Assembly (NCBI RefSeq): GCF_900109645.1
Contig: NZ_FOBG01000001.1
Span: 2,214,262 to 2,278,261, forward strand
Length of the DNA stretch: 64,000 nucleotides
Source: Duganella sp. CF402
Lineage (GTDB): Bacteria; Pseudomonadota; Gammaproteobacteria; Burkholderiales; Burkholderiaceae_D
Reading direction: 5' to 3'
The notes under the pieces were generated by a model, which did no database searches, was not told the origin of the DNA, and saw nothing but the letters and a program-made list of their open reading frames with translations. Positions 17,964 to 28,586 of the stretch are shown in pieces (within the stretch, counting starts at the first letter, position 1; the number at the start of each line of letters is the position of its first letter). The position numbers and the translations under genes are program-made.

Positions 17964-18775
17964 TCGATCGTAAACCTGAACTCTCCGCTCAATACCAGCG
18001 CGGGGTCGATGCCTTCCGGCCGCGTATAGCGCGCCAGCGCAAAGTCGCTTTTCGCCTTCACATAATTCAGCAATTCCTTCTCAATCTTGCGCTCGTCATG
18101 GAACTGCGCCTTCGACATATCGCGATTGCCTGGCGAGCTGTCGGCCGTCTGCTCGAAAATCCAGGTGATGACGCCGCTCGATGGAACAAACTTCATCGCC
18201 AGATTTCCCTGCATGCGGTACGCAAGGGATGCCGGCGGATACTGGGTACGGCCAAACACCTCGCTCATCACGCCCGCCATGTAGACGCAAGCGCGGAACA
18301 CCTCCGGCGGCATGCGTTCCAGCTCGTCATTGAAAGCGTCGGGCTGCTTCAGCGGATCGGCCTTGGGAGTGCAGCTGCCCGGCAAGCCATATGAACGCTG
18401 GGCCGCGAACCATAAGGCGCGGCCGTTATCGCGCCCAGGCGCAGCCAGCGCCGCCACCATTGCATGCCATGCGGTCGGGCTTCCCGCCTGATAGGCCATC
18501 TCGTACAGGCTAACCGCCTTCTCCCAGTTAGCCTTCATGCAGACGCCATCCTCCATCATGGCGGCGGCCATCATCAACACGTCGGGCTGGCGCGCCTTGA
18601 TGCCATCCTTGACCTCCTGCACGGCGGCCGGGCAATCCTGATTATCCAGGAGTGCGGCAAGCCTACGGGTTTCGCGCGGGTCCGGCCGCTTCACGACAGG
18701 GTCGGCCCACACACTAAATGCAAACGACGCGGTACACAGCGCCAAGACGATGCGGAGGTTCAGGGCAACAGGCAT
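17960..18775 (-). CDS. Secreted protein of unknown function
   Basis: A 271-residue protein with an N-terminal signal peptide (LRIVLALCTASFAFSVWA, cleavage near residue 24). Residues about 35-125 are helical and resemble a short Sel1/TPR-like solenoid (EKAVSLYEMAYQAGSPTAWH). The C-terminal part (about 185-271) has beta-strands (GNLAMKFVPSSGVITWIFEQTADSS) that recall a TonB C-terminal fold, but I cannot confirm this. Six Cys may form disulfides. TATAAT lies about 30 bases before the start. Its stop shares CTAG with pilU (17960-17963), convergent. Confidence 0.7.
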   Translation of the reverse strand: MPVALNLRIVLALCTASFAFSVWADPVVKRPDPRETRRLAALLDNQDCPAAVQEVKDGIKARQPDVLMMAAAMMEDGVCMKANWEKAVSLYEMAYQAGSPTAWHAMVAALAAPGRDNGRALWFAAQRSYGLPGSCTPKADPLKQPDAFNDELERMPPEVFRACVYMAGVMSEVFGRTQYPPASLAYRMQGNLAMKFVPSSGVITWIFEQTADSSPGNRDMSKAQFHDERKIEKELLNYVKAKSDFALARYTRPEGIDPALVLSGEFRFTID

Positions 18776-18831
18776 GTTGGCAAGAGTAGTTATAAATAAA
18801 GCATTATACCCTCCTCCAGGATCGAAATACG

Positions 18832-19545
18832 TCAGGCGATCACGCCGCCGCCATCCACCAGCACCGTGGAGCCGGTGGCGAACGGCGTCGTCACCAGATA
18901 GACGATGGCATTGGCCAGGTCTTCCGGCTGGCCGACGCGCTGCGCCGGCAAGCGCGCCGCAACCGCTTCAAACTTGGCCGCCCGCACCTCATCGCTCATG
19001 CCGGACCACATCGGCGTGGCCACCATCCCCGGCGACACCGTATTCACACGCACCGGCGACAGCTCGAGCGCGAGGCCGCGCCCCAGCGATTCCAGCGCCG
19101 CGTTGATGGCGCCCTGCAGCACCGACGTCTTGCTCGGGCGTGCAGCGAGAAAACCCGACACCAGCGTCAGCGAACCGCCGGCAGCGATTTTAACGGCACG
19201 CGCCACGCGATACGCGCCCCAGAACTTGCTGTTCATGGCCGCATAGGCGTCCACCAGCGGCAGCTCCCGCACCGGGCCGGACGAGGTCTGCGCCGCCGAC
19301 ACCACGACGTGATCGTATTCTTCCTGCGCCGCGAAAAACGCTTCGACGGCGGCATCGTTGGACGTATCGAGAACGGCGGTGCGCACCGAGCCGCCGATCC
19401 GCGCCGCCGCAGCCTGCAGCTTGGCCGGGTCACGCGAGGCGATGGTCACTTGCGCGCCCAATGCCGCCAGCTCGCGGGCCGCAGCCTCGCCGATGCCGGA
19501 ACTACCGCCAACGACCAGTACTTTTTTTCCTTCGAGTTTGCTCAT
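18832..19545 (-). CDS. SDR-family oxidoreductase with an atypical active site
   Basis: A 237-residue Rossmann-fold protein of the short-chain dehydrogenase family. The cofactor loop is intact (VVGGSSGIGEAAARELA, residues about 11-27), with ASRDPAKL favouring NADP. The usual catalytic Ser...Tyr-x-x-x-Lys is not there: where Tyr-x-x-x-Lys is expected the protein reads RPSKTSVLQGAINAALESL. The C-terminal VNTVSPGMVATPMW and VLVDGGG segments are normal. It may be a binding protein or use another mechanism. A clear AAGGAG sits before the ATG at 19545. It lies 9 bases after the deacetylase gene, in one operon. Confidence 0.85.
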   Translation of the reverse strand: MSKLEGKKVLVVGGSSGIGEAAARELAALGAQVTIASRDPAKLQAAAARIGGSVRTAVLDTSNDAAVEAFFAAQEEYDHVVVSAAQTSSGPVRELPLVDAYAAMNSKFWGAYRVARAVKIAAGGSLTLVSGFLAARPSKTSVLQGAINAALESLGRGLALELSPVRVNTVSPGMVATPMWSGMSDEVRAAKFEAVAARLPAQRVGQPEDLANAIVYLVTTPFATGSTVLVDGGGVIA

Positions 19546-19554
19546 GATGGCTCC

Positions 19555-20550
19555 TTAAATGGTTTCGGTTTCGCGCAGCGTGTCGGCGCGGCCCGCCGCA
19601 AAACGCGCTATTTCATCCTTGCGCATGAAGGCCACGCCCGGATGCGACTTTGCATAACGCAGGAATTCGTCCAGCACCCGCACCATCTGCGGAGAACCGC
19701 TGATACGGTCATGGGTGCTGACCGACATCATGCGGCGGCGCGTCGCGCCTTCCTCGTACAGCTGATCGAATTCCAGCTTGATCTGCTCAAGGAACTGGCT
19801 GGGTGAGTAATTGCGCCCTTCGATCAGCAGGATGTCGTTGTTACGCAGCGTGTATGGCACCACCACGAAGTCCTTGCCGTTGACCTGCTCGATGAACGGT
19901 TCGTCGCGACTCAGGTCATCGATGTGATAGGTGTAGCCCAGCTCCTGCAGCAGCGGCAGGGTGTTCGGCCCGCGACGCAGCCAGTTGGCGTTGTAGCCGG
20001 TGGGGCGCTGGCCAGTCACCTCTTCCACCATGCGGGTGGCATCGATCAGGAACTTGCGCTCTTCCGCACGGTTCATCGCATACTGCGAACTCCAGCGCGG
20101 ACCGTGCGCAGCCGCCTCGTGGCCGCGACGCACGATCTCGCGCGCCAACTCCGGATGGCGGCGCGCCGCCTCGCCAATCATGTGCGAGGTCACCTTGACG
20201 CCATGCTTATCCCACAGGTCCAGCAGGCGCGGGATGCCTTCGCGGTAGCCGTAGGCGAACCAGGTGTTGGCGGTCAGGTCGGCCGGCACGCTGGCCGGAA
20301 AGTCCACTTTCGGGAACGGGCTGTCCGTGCCTTTGGCTGGCTGGCCGCCGGCTTCGAACTGCATGGAGAGAGAAATGACCAGCCGCGCATCGCCCGGCCA
20401 GAAGCCGCCTTTGCCTGCGGTGGCTGCGCTGGTTGCGGGCGCGGTTTGCGCCTCCACGGCCGGCGCCAGCAAGCTGGCGGCAGCAAGCGCGCCGGCCTGC
20501 CCGAGGAAACTGCGGCGCGAAGTAGGCGCGGTGTCGTTCGAAAGCTTCAT
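19555..20550 (-). CDS. Tat-exported polysaccharide deacetylase-family protein (PuuE-like)
   Basis: A NodB-fold metal-dependent deacetylase or amidohydrolase. The N-terminus carries a twin-arginine signal (SRRSFLGQAGALAAASLLAP, about residues 11-30), so it is exported folded. The domain (about residues 55-310) looks like the allantoinase PuuE branch: TSHMIGEAARRHPELAREIVRRGHE, then AAHGPRW and YNANWLRRGPNT. Two adjacent ATGs exist; 20550 has better spacing from AAGGAG than 20553. It is in an operon with the SDR gene and divergent from a LysR gene. The substrate (ureide, chitin oligomer or other amide) is unknown. Confidence 0.85.
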   Translation of the reverse strand: MKLSNDTAPTSRRSFLGQAGALAAASLLAPAVEAQTAPATSAATAGKGGFWPGDARLVISLSMQFEAGGQPAKGTDSPFPKVDFPASVPADLTANTWFAYGYREGIPRLLDLWDKHGVKVTSHMIGEAARRHPELAREIVRRGHEAAAHGPRWSSQYAMNRAEERKFLIDATRMVEEVTGQRPTGYNANWLRRGPNTLPLLQELGYTYHIDDLSRDEPFIEQVNGKDFVVVPYTLRNNDILLIEGRNYSPSQFLEQIKLEFDQLYEEGATRRRMMSVSTHDRISGSPQMVRVLDEFLRYAKSHPGVAFMRKDEIARFAAGRADTLRETETI

Positions 20551-20667
20551 CATCTCTCCTTCAGCAATAGTTGGGTGGTTGATGTAGCTATAATATGACC
20601 TAGAAAGCGCCTGAAATAGCCCCGAACGGGTGAATCATATTTTCCATTTCGCGAAGAATAGACCGTT

Positions 20668-21579
20668 ATGCTCGACGACTTGCCTGCCCTCTCCGCCTTT
20701 GCCCGCATCGTCAGCGCGGGCAGCATGTCCGCCGCCGCGCGGGAACTGGACCTGCCGCTGTCGGTCATCAGCAAGCGCATGGCGCAGCTGGAAAAGCGCA
20801 TCGGCGTGCGGCTGCTGCAACGGACCACGCGCCGCCAGGCACTGACAGAAGAAGGCGCCCTGCTCCACGCGCGCGTGCTGCGCATCCTCGACGAAATCGA
20901 ACAGGCGGAATCGCTGCTGTCGCACAGCCGGCGCGAAGTGAGCGGCTTATTGCGCGTGACAGCGCCTGGTGAATTCGGCCGGCAGCACATCGTGCCCATC
21001 GTGGCCGACTTCCAGCGCCAACACCCGCAATTGACGGTGCAACTGGACCTGGGCGACGCCGTAGTGAACCTGCTGGAAAGCGGCCATGACCTGGCGATCC
21101 GCTTCGGCAGCCTGGAAGATTCGAGTCTGGTGGCGCGGCAGCTGGCGCCCAACTACCGCGTGGCCTGCGCCGCACCGGCCTATCTGGCGCAACACGGCAT
21201 GCCCAGCCAGCCGTCGGAACTGGCGCAGCACCGCTGCATCCTGATCGGAGACCAGCGCCGCGCCGAATGGCGTTTTCAAGGTGAAGAAGAAGTGGCCGTC
21301 CGCGTGACCGGCGCCCTGATCACCAACGACGGCCAGGCGGCCCATGCCCTGGCCTTGCAGGCCGCCGGCATCGTGGTCAAATCGATCTGGGATGTGGGAG
21401 ACGATATCCTGGCCGGACGGCTGCAGCGCGTACTACCCAGCCATGCGATGCCAGCGGCTCCCCTGAACGCGATTTTCCCGCACGGCCAGCACCTTGCGCC
21501 GCGCGTGCGCGCCTTCATCGACTACCTTCAGGCGCGCTTGCGGCAGGCATGGCGCTGGGATGCTCCAAACCAGGCCTAA
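20668..21579 (+). CDS. LysR-family transcriptional regulator
   Basis: A 303-residue LysR protein with the helix-turn-helix at about residues 8-62 (AGSMSAAARELDLPLSVISKRMAQLEKRIG, QRTTRRQALTEEG) and a substrate domain starting GLLRVTAPGEFGRQHI. It is divergent from the Tat deacetylase-SDR operon across about 117 bases, so those two genes are the likely targets. It resembles the LysR protein at 11139 in layout. Its stop shares CTAA (21576-21579) with the PEP-CTERM gene on the other strand. Confidence 0.88.
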   Translation: MLDDLPALSAFARIVSAGSMSAAARELDLPLSVISKRMAQLEKRIGVRLLQRTTRRQALTEEGALLHARVLRILDEIEQAESLLSHSRREVSGLLRVTAPGEFGRQHIVPIVADFQRQHPQLTVQLDLGDAVVNLLESGHDLAIRFGSLEDSSLVARQLAPNYRVACAAPAYLAQHGMPSQPSELAQHRCILIGDQRRAEWRFQGEEEVAVRVTGALITNDGQAAHALALQAAGIVVKSIWDVGDDILAGRLQRVLPSHAMPAAPLNAIFPHGQHLAPRVRAFIDYLQARLRQAWRWDAPNQA

Positions 21580-22241
21580 ACCTTGCGGCGGCGCGCCAGC
21601 AGGCCAAGCACCGCCAGCCCTGCGCCCAGCATGGCGTAGGTTGCCGGCTCCGGCACCGCATGCGTCATCCCGTAGGCGACGTTGTCGATGCCGACGTTGT
21701 AGGCGCTATCTTCCCATTCGATCCGGATGCCATCCGCGCCTATCCACATGCCGTTAAAGCTGGTCGGCATATTCGGGCTGGACATGCCCACACTGCCCTT
21801 GAACGCATACAGTACATTGCCGCTCAGGTCCGAGATGGTGATGTGCGTATCCCTCGAGGTGTTGGCGTAGGCGCCCATATCGAAGTGCGTCAGCATTACC
21901 GCCATGCCGTTGAGCGACTTGATATCAATACGGCCTTGCGAGTTCCCGTCGCTGCCGTTAGCAAAGGCCACGCCGCGCAGCGTGTTGTAGTCGGCATCCC
22001 ACCAGTTGAGCGAGGTGCCGGGGATGCGCGGCGCAGAGTACTGCACGTCGATCATGCCGGGCATGTCCCCATACGACTGGGACAGGTAGGCCCAGTTGGC
22101 GCACGCCATAAGGGCGCCATTGCCATCGGCGGCGGCGTTGCAGACACCAGGTCCGTCAAAGTCGATGATCGCCGCATGGGCAGCAGGAATGGCAAATGCC
22201 AGGCTGGCCAGCCCGGCGACGATGGTTGATTTTGTTTTCAT
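21576..22241 (-). CDS. PEP-CTERM sorting-domain secreted protein
   Basis: A 221-residue exported protein. It has an N-terminal signal peptide (MKTKSTIVAGLASLAFAIPAAHA) and a C-terminal PEP-CTERM signal: VPEPATYAMLGAGLAVLGLL followed by a basic tail (ARRRKV). Such proteins are processed by an exosortase and often belong to the exopolysaccharide or biofilm surface. The middle part is beta-rich, with one Cys pair (about residues 33 and 47), and is not a family I recognise. GGAGAG precedes the ATG at 22241, which decides the start. No exosortase gene is in this window. Confidence 0.88.
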   Translation of the reverse strand: MKTKSTIVAGLASLAFAIPAAHAAIIDFDGPGVCNAAADGNGALMACANWAYLSQSYGDMPGMIDVQYSAPRIPGTSLNWWDADYNTLRGVAFANGSDGNSQGRIDIKSLNGMAVMLTHFDMGAYANTSRDTHITISDLSGNVLYAFKGSVGMSSPNMPTSFNGMWIGADGIRIEWEDSAYNVGIDNVAYGMTHAVPEPATYAMLGAGLAVLGLLARRRKV

Positions 22242-22409
22242 TTTTCTCTCCAGTGATCCCCGGTACAGCCTTTCCAGTATGGTCACTGTCAAGAAAATAG
22301 CCATTTGATAATTACTGCGCCCTGTTTTTGCCGAATAGGCCGAAGCTATCAGCTATCAGCCGTGCCACGCGGCGTGGTATCCTACCGGGTCTAACTTTCC
22401 CGACTTATC

Positions 22410-23898
<1,489 letters not shown>

Positions 23899-23904
23899 AC
23901 TGCC

Positions 23905-24792
23905 ATGACCACCACGCCATTCACCACGCCGCGCGACCTGTTGCGCTACGCCGTCACCCGCTTCAACACCGCCCAGCTGTTCTTCGGCCACGGCAGCGCG
24001 GAAGCCTATGACGAAGCAGCCTATCTGATCCTGCACACGCTCAAGCTGCCGCTGGACCTGCTCGACCCGTTCCTCGACGCGAAGCTGCTGCCGGAAGAAA
24101 TCGCGGCGGTGATGGCGGTGATCGAACGCCGCGTCAATGACCGCGTGCCGGCGGCCTACATCACCAACGAAGCCTTCCTGGGCAGCTACAAGTTCTACGT
24201 CGACGAGCGCACCATCGTGCCGCGCTCCTTCATCGCCGAGCTGATTCCCGAATACTTCGCGCCGTGGGTCAACGAGCCTGAGAATGTGACCAACATCCTG
24301 GAACTGTGCACCGGCTCCGGCTGCCTCGCCATCATGATGGCGGACGCCTTCCCCGATGCGCTCGTCGATGCTGTCGACATTTCGGCCGACGCGCTGGAAG
24401 TCGCCAAGCGCAACGTGGCGACCTACGAACTGGAAGACCGCCTGACGCTGATCCAGTCCGACCTGTACGCCAATGTGCCGAACAAGAAGTATGACCTGAT
24501 CATCACCAATCCGCCGTACGTGAACTCGTCCTCGATGAGCAAGCTGCCGATGGAGTACCGCGCCGAGCCTGAACTGGCGCTGGACGGCGGCAAGGACGGC
24601 ATGGACATCGTGCGCCGCATCGTGGCCGGCGCCGCTGAGCGCCTGACCGACGACGGCCTGCTGATCGTCGAAATCGGCAATGAAAAAGAATTCGCTGAAG
24701 CCGCATTCGGTGAAATGGGCCTGACCTGGCTCACCACCAGCAACGGCGACGACATGGTCTTCCTGCTGACGGCTGACCAACTGAAACTCTAA
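23905..24792 (+). CDS. prmB: 50S ribosomal protein L3 glutamine methyltransferase
   Basis: Methylates the glutamine side chain of ribosomal protein L3 using S-adenosylmethionine. The 295 residues show the PrmB/HemK layout: helical N-terminus (residues about 1-115), SAM motif I (LELCTGSGCLAIMMA), DAVDISADALEVAKRN and the catalytic NPPY (IITNPPYVNSSSM). PrmB is favoured over PrmC by the long N-terminus (LRYAVTRFNTAQLFFGHGSAEAYDEA). It belongs to the dapE operon, a common betaproteobacterial arrangement. Confidence 0.93.
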   Translation: MTTTPFTTPRDLLRYAVTRFNTAQLFFGHGSAEAYDEAAYLILHTLKLPLDLLDPFLDAKLLPEEIAAVMAVIERRVNDRVPAAYITNEAFLGSYKFYVDERTIVPRSFIAELIPEYFAPWVNEPENVTNILELCTGSGCLAIMMADAFPDALVDAVDISADALEVAKRNVATYELEDRLTLIQSDLYANVPNKKYDLIITNPPYVNSSSMSKLPMEYRAEPELALDGGKDGMDIVRRIVAGAAERLTDDGLLIVEIGNEKEFAEAAFGEMGLTWLTTSNGDDMVFLLTADQLKL

Positions 24793-24803
24793 GAAGAACA
24801 CGA

Positions 24804-26810
24804 ATGATCCGCTTCAACCAAGTAAGCCTGATGCGCGGCGTAAAGCCGCTGCTGGAACAAGTCGACGTCACCCTCAATCCCGGCGATAAAATCGGTTTGA
24901 TCGGCGCCAATGGCGCCGGCAAATCCAGCCTGTTCGCGATGATGCGCAACGAGCTGCACCCGGACCAGGGCGATATCGACTTCCCGGCCAAATGGCGCGT
25001 CGCTTACGTGGCGCAGGAAACCCCGCCGCTGGAACGCGCCGCCCTCGATTACGCCATCGACGGCGACGTCGGCCTGCGCAAGCTGCAAGCGGAGTTGGAA
25101 CGACTGGAGTCCGAGCCGGAATCCACCGAGAACGGCATCGCCATCGGTGAAGTCTATAGCGCGCTGGCCGACGCCGACGCCTACACCGTGCAGTCGCGCG
25201 GCGAACAGCTGCTGCTGGGCCTCGGTTTCTCGCTCGACCAGATGCAGCAGCCGGTAGCCAGCTTCTCGGGCGGCTGGCGTATGCGCCTGAATCTGGCGCA
25301 AGCGCTGATGTGCCCTTCCGACCTGCTGCTGCTCGATGAACCGACCAACCACCTGGACCTGGACGCCATCATCTGGCTGGAAGACTGGCTGAAACGCTAC
25401 ACCGGCACGCTGCTCATCATCTCCCACGATCGCGACTTCCTCGACGAAATCGTCAACGTCATCGTGCACATCGACGAGCGCAAACTGAAACGCTACTCGG
25501 GCAACTACTCGGCGTTTGAACGCCAACGTGCAGCGCAACTGGCGCTGGCCGCCGGCGCTCTGGAAAAGCAGCAGCGCAAGCGCGCTCACCTCGAATCGTT
25601 CATCGAACGCTTCAAGGCCAAGGCTTCCAAGGCACGCCAGGCGCAGAGCCGCATGAAGGCGCTGGCCAAGATGGAAGAACTGGCGCCGCTGCGCGCCGCC
25701 GCCGAGTTCTCGTTCGAATTCCGCGAACCTGCGAACGCGCCCAACCCGCTGCTGGTGATGGAAGACGTCAACGCCGGCTACCGCAACGAAAACGAGAAAA
25801 CCGGCGAAGTGACCGAGAAGACCATCGTCAGCGATATCAACTTCTCGCTGCAGATCGGCCAGCGTATCGGCCTGCTGGGTATTAACGGCGCTGGTAAGTC
25901 GACGCTGATCAAGACCATCGCCGGCGAGCTGATGCCGCTGACCGGCGAATCCACCACCGGCAAGGGCCTGAACATCGGCTACTTCGCCCAGCATCAGGTG
26001 GAGATGCTGCGTCACGACGAATCGCCGCTGTGGCATCTGGCGAAGATTGCGCCGACCACGCGCGAGCAGGAACTGCGCAACTTCCTCGGCGGCTTCAACT
26101 TCCCAGGCACGATGGTGACCAGCCCGATCGCACCGTTCTCCGGCGGCGAGAAGGCACGCCTGGCATTGGCCCTGATCGTGTGGCAGCGCCCTAACCTGCT
26201 GCTGCTTGACGAACCAACCAATCACCTGGATCTGGAAACCCGCGAAGCGCTGACCGAAGCGCTGGCGCAGTTTGAAGGCACGCTGGTGGTGGTATCGCAC
26301 GATCGCCATCTGCTGCGCGCCACCACCGACCAGTTCATCATCGTCGCCGACGGCAAGCTGCAGCCGTTCGACGGCGACCTGGATGACTACAAGGACTGGC
26401 TGTTCCAGACCAAGCTGGGTAAAGGCACCGACGTGCTGCCGGCGGCGGGTAAGGAAAACAAGACCGCGTTCCCGGTGCAGTCGCCGGTCGCGCCGGCGAA
26501 AGTGGAAGCCGCTGCGCCGGTGGTCAACAGCAAGGAGCAAAAGCGCAAGGAAGCGGAAGATCGCCAGCGCATCTCCGCGCTGCGCAAGCCGATCGAGCAA
26601 AAGATCAAGCGCCTGGACGAGCAAATCGCCAAGCGCACGGCGCAGAAGGCTGATGTGGATGCCCAGTTGGGCGAGGAGTCGATCTACGACGCCGCCAACA
26701 AGGCCAAGCTGAAACAACTGCTGGCCGACCAGGCTTTCTTCACCAAGGACCTGGGCGAGCTGGAAGGCCAGTGGCTGGAGCTGCAAGAGCAGCTGGAAGC
26801 CATCGTTTAA
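24804..26810 (+). CDS. ABC-F family ATPase (YheS/Uup-like)
   Basis: A soluble 668-residue protein with two ATPase domains and no membrane part. ABC-F proteins act on the ribosome rather than in transport. The first domain has Walker A GANGAGKSS (about residues 34-42), signature FSGGWRMRLNLAQ and Walker B LLLLDEPTNHLDLD. The second has GINGAGKST, FSGGEKARLALAL and a second DEPTNHLDLE. The linker (about 240-310) is highly basic, and the C-terminal region (about 575-668) is a charged coiled coil with an Ala/Pro/Val-rich hinge before it. It starts 11 bases after prmB. Confidence 0.92.
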   Translation: MIRFNQVSLMRGVKPLLEQVDVTLNPGDKIGLIGANGAGKSSLFAMMRNELHPDQGDIDFPAKWRVAYVAQETPPLERAALDYAIDGDVGLRKLQAELERLESEPESTENGIAIGEVYSALADADAYTVQSRGEQLLLGLGFSLDQMQQPVASFSGGWRMRLNLAQALMCPSDLLLLDEPTNHLDLDAIIWLEDWLKRYTGTLLIISHDRDFLDEIVNVIVHIDERKLKRYSGNYSAFERQRAAQLALAAGALEKQQRKRAHLESFIERFKAKASKARQAQSRMKALAKMEELAPLRAAAEFSFEFREPANAPNPLLVMEDVNAGYRNENEKTGEVTEKTIVSDINFSLQIGQRIGLLGINGAGKSTLIKTIAGELMPLTGESTTGKGLNIGYFAQHQVEMLRHDESPLWHLAKIAPTTREQELRNFLGGFNFPGTMVTSPIAPFSGGEKARLALALIVWQRPNLLLLDEPTNHLDLETREALTEALAQFEGTLVVVSHDRHLLRATTDQFIIVADGKLQPFDGDLDDYKDWLFQTKLGKGTDVLPAAGKENKTAFPVQSPVAPAKVEAAAPVVNSKEQKRKEAEDRQRISALRKPIEQKIKRLDEQIAKRTAQKADVDAQLGEESIYDAANKAKLKQLLADQAFFTKDLGELEGQWLELQEQLEAIV

Positions 26811-26812
26811 AG

Positions 26813-27289
26813 CTAGGCCGCTTGGCGGGCGCCGAACTGTACTTTGCGGATCGACATCAGCTTATCGATGTCGACCACAATCAGGCGGCGCCCGTCCAGA
26901 TCTCCCAAGCCCACCAGGTAATCAACACCGCCGGCGCCGGCAATCGGCTCGATCTGCTCGGGCTTGAGCGCGACGATGTCCGTCACGCCGTCCACCACCA
27001 TTCCCATCACACAGCTGGACAGCTTGAGGATGATCACATCCGTCAGCGGATCGTGTTCCGGCGGGCGCGGCCCGAAGGCGATGCGCATGTCGACGATCGG
27101 CATGATCACCCCGCGCGACACCACCACGCCGGTGACGATTTCCCCATCCGACGAAAAGCGTTCCAGCGCCTGCAAGGGCCGCAGCTCCTGCACCTTGTTA
27201 AAGTCCAGCGCGTAATCGAGTCCGCCGAGCCGGAAAACCAGATACTGGCATGCCTCGCCGGCGGCGGCTTGCGTTATCGAAGAAGACAT
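26813..27289 (-). CDS. CheW-like chemotaxis coupling protein
   Basis: A 158-residue single CheW domain. Family marks are YLVFRLGGLDYALDFNKVQEL, the GVVVSRGVIMPIVDMRIAFG core and IIILKL-like and VVDGVTDIVAL strands. CheW links receptors to the CheA kinase. It is a solitary copy here, with no receptor or cheA nearby. The N-terminus carries a short flexible MSSSITQAAAGE leader, and AAGGAT precedes the ATG. It is divergent from arfB and convergent with the ABC-F gene. Confidence 0.92.
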   Translation of the reverse strand: MSSSITQAAAGEACQYLVFRLGGLDYALDFNKVQELRPLQALERFSSDGEIVTGVVVSRGVIMPIVDMRIAFGPRPPEHDPLTDVIILKLSSCVMGMVVDGVTDIVALKPEQIEPIAGAGGVDYLVGLGDLDGRRLIVVDIDKLMSIRKVQFGARQAA

Positions 27290-27392
27290 GATGATCCTTT
27301 CGTTCGGAGAACAGCAAGTCTCATCCTAACCGCGCGCCAGCCCGCAGGCGTTGAGGCGCATCAAGCTAACCGGGCGCAGGCCGCAGGTTTGC

Positions 27393-27398
27393 TACAAT
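27393..27398 (+). promoter_or_regulatory. -10 hexamer 6 bases before arfB (leaderless candidate)
   Basis: TACAAT ends 6 bases before the ATG at 27405, and no Shine-Dalgarno lies between. There is no convincing -35 box at 16-18 bases. Confidence 0.45.
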
Positions 27399-27404
27399 CG
27401 CCAC

Positions 27405-27800
27405 ATGAACATTATCAATCCAGACGAGGTGGAATTCACCGCCATCCGCGCCCAGGGGCCGGGCGGACAGAACGTGAACAAGGTATCGAACGCCGTACAC
27501 GTGCGATTCGACATCACCGCTTCTTCGCTACCCGACCACATCAAGGAACGCCTGCTGGCTGTGCGCGACGGCCGCATCACGCGTGAAGGCGTGGTGGTGC
27601 TGAAGGCGCAGCAATCGCGCAGCCTCGGCGCCAACAAGGCGGATGCCTTGCGCCGCCTGCAGGAACTGGTCGACAGCGTGGCCGTGCTGCCCACCGTGCG
27701 CCGCGCCACCAAGCCGACAATGGGTTCACAACGCCGCCGCCTCGAAGGCAAGGCCAAGGACGGCGAACGCAAACAGCTGCGCGGCAAAATCACATTCTGA
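27405..27800 (+). CDS. arfB: Alternative ribosome-rescue factor, codon-independent peptidyl-tRNA hydrolase
   Basis: Releases the nascent chain from ribosomes stalled on mRNAs without a stop codon. The 131 residues show the class I release-factor core with the catalytic GGQ (RAQGPGGQNVNKVSNAVH, about residues 16-33). A basic C-terminal tail follows (RATKPTMGSQRRRLEGKAKDGERKQLRG) that enters the empty mRNA channel. The ATG at 27405 was chosen because the protein then starts in register with ArfB; an in-frame extension to 27351 has no support. Its 3' end overlaps the TauE gene by 11 bases, convergent. Confidence 0.94.
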   Translation: MNIINPDEVEFTAIRAQGPGGQNVNKVSNAVHVRFDITASSLPDHIKERLLAVRDGRITREGVVVLKAQQSRSLGANKADALRRLQELVDSVAVLPTVRRATKPTMGSQRRRLEGKAKDGERKQLRGKITF

Positions 27801-28509
27801 TCAACTGGTGCGCGCCCAGCGCCAGCAGCGCGATGAAGAAGCAGCGGCGGAACAACAGCGGCGACATGCGCTCGCGCAGCCACTGCCCCAATTGCATGCC
27901 GATCACGGCCGGGACCAGCGCCAGCAAGGATCCGCCCGCCGCTGCCGCGTGCCATTCGCCACGCACCGCCAGCAAGACCGCCAGCGCCAGCGTGGCGACA
28001 GTGAAGGCCATGCCCATCGCCGGTATCAAGTCGTCCTTGTCCAGATTGAGCGCTTGCAGATATGGAGCGACCGGCATCACGAACACGCCGGTCACGCCGG
28101 CCATGAAGCCGGTGGCGGCCCCCGCCAACGGCCCGGCCCAGTGCTCGGCGGACGGCGGCACATGCATGCGCCAGCCGGTCAATCCCAGCAGGCCATAGCC
28201 CGCCAGTGCCAGCCCAAGCAGCAGCGCGCCGCCGGCCAGCCCATCGCCCAGCAGTGCCACGCAGGCCGTGCCGACGCAGATGGCCAGCAGCAGCCAGCGA
28301 AAACGCAGCCATAGCGGATACAGCGCCGGCCCAGTCGCCAGCTGCCATACATTCGTTACAGACGAAGGCACAATCAGCAACGCGGCGGCTTCCAGCGGCG
28401 GCATGCGCAAGGTGAGCAAGGCCACCGCCACAGTCGGCAATCCCATGCCGGTAACGCCTTTGACAACACCGGCCAGCACAAAAACGAAAGCAATAAACAA
28501 GGTATCCAT
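27790..28509 (-). CDS. TauE/SafE-family membrane exporter
   Basis: A 239-residue inner-membrane protein with about eight hydrophobic segments. The N-terminal VLAGVVKGVTGMGLPTVAVALL and the internal repeat AGAATGFMAGVTGVFVMPVAPYLQAL are the duplicated TauE/SafE (DUF81) signature. The family exports or imports sulfite, sulfoacetate and other small anions. Two starts are close (28518 and 28509); neither has a clear ribosome binding site. It is divergent from the LysR gene at 28587, its likely regulator. Confidence 0.88.
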   Translation of the reverse strand: MDTLFIAFVFVLAGVVKGVTGMGLPTVAVALLTLRMPPLEAAALLIVPSSVTNVWQLATGPALYPLWLRFRWLLLAICVGTACVALLGDGLAGGALLLGLALAGYGLLGLTGWRMHVPPSAEHWAGPLAGAATGFMAGVTGVFVMPVAPYLQALNLDKDDLIPAMGMAFTVATLALAVLLAVRGEWHAAAAGGSLLALVPAVIGMQLGQWLRERMSPLLFRRCFFIALLALGAHQLIRM

Positions 28510-28586
28510 GCCCGCCATTGTGCCGCGCCGGGCCGCTGGGCGGAATCTGGCATATACTGAGGCAGACTTCGGATAAAACATAGGCT

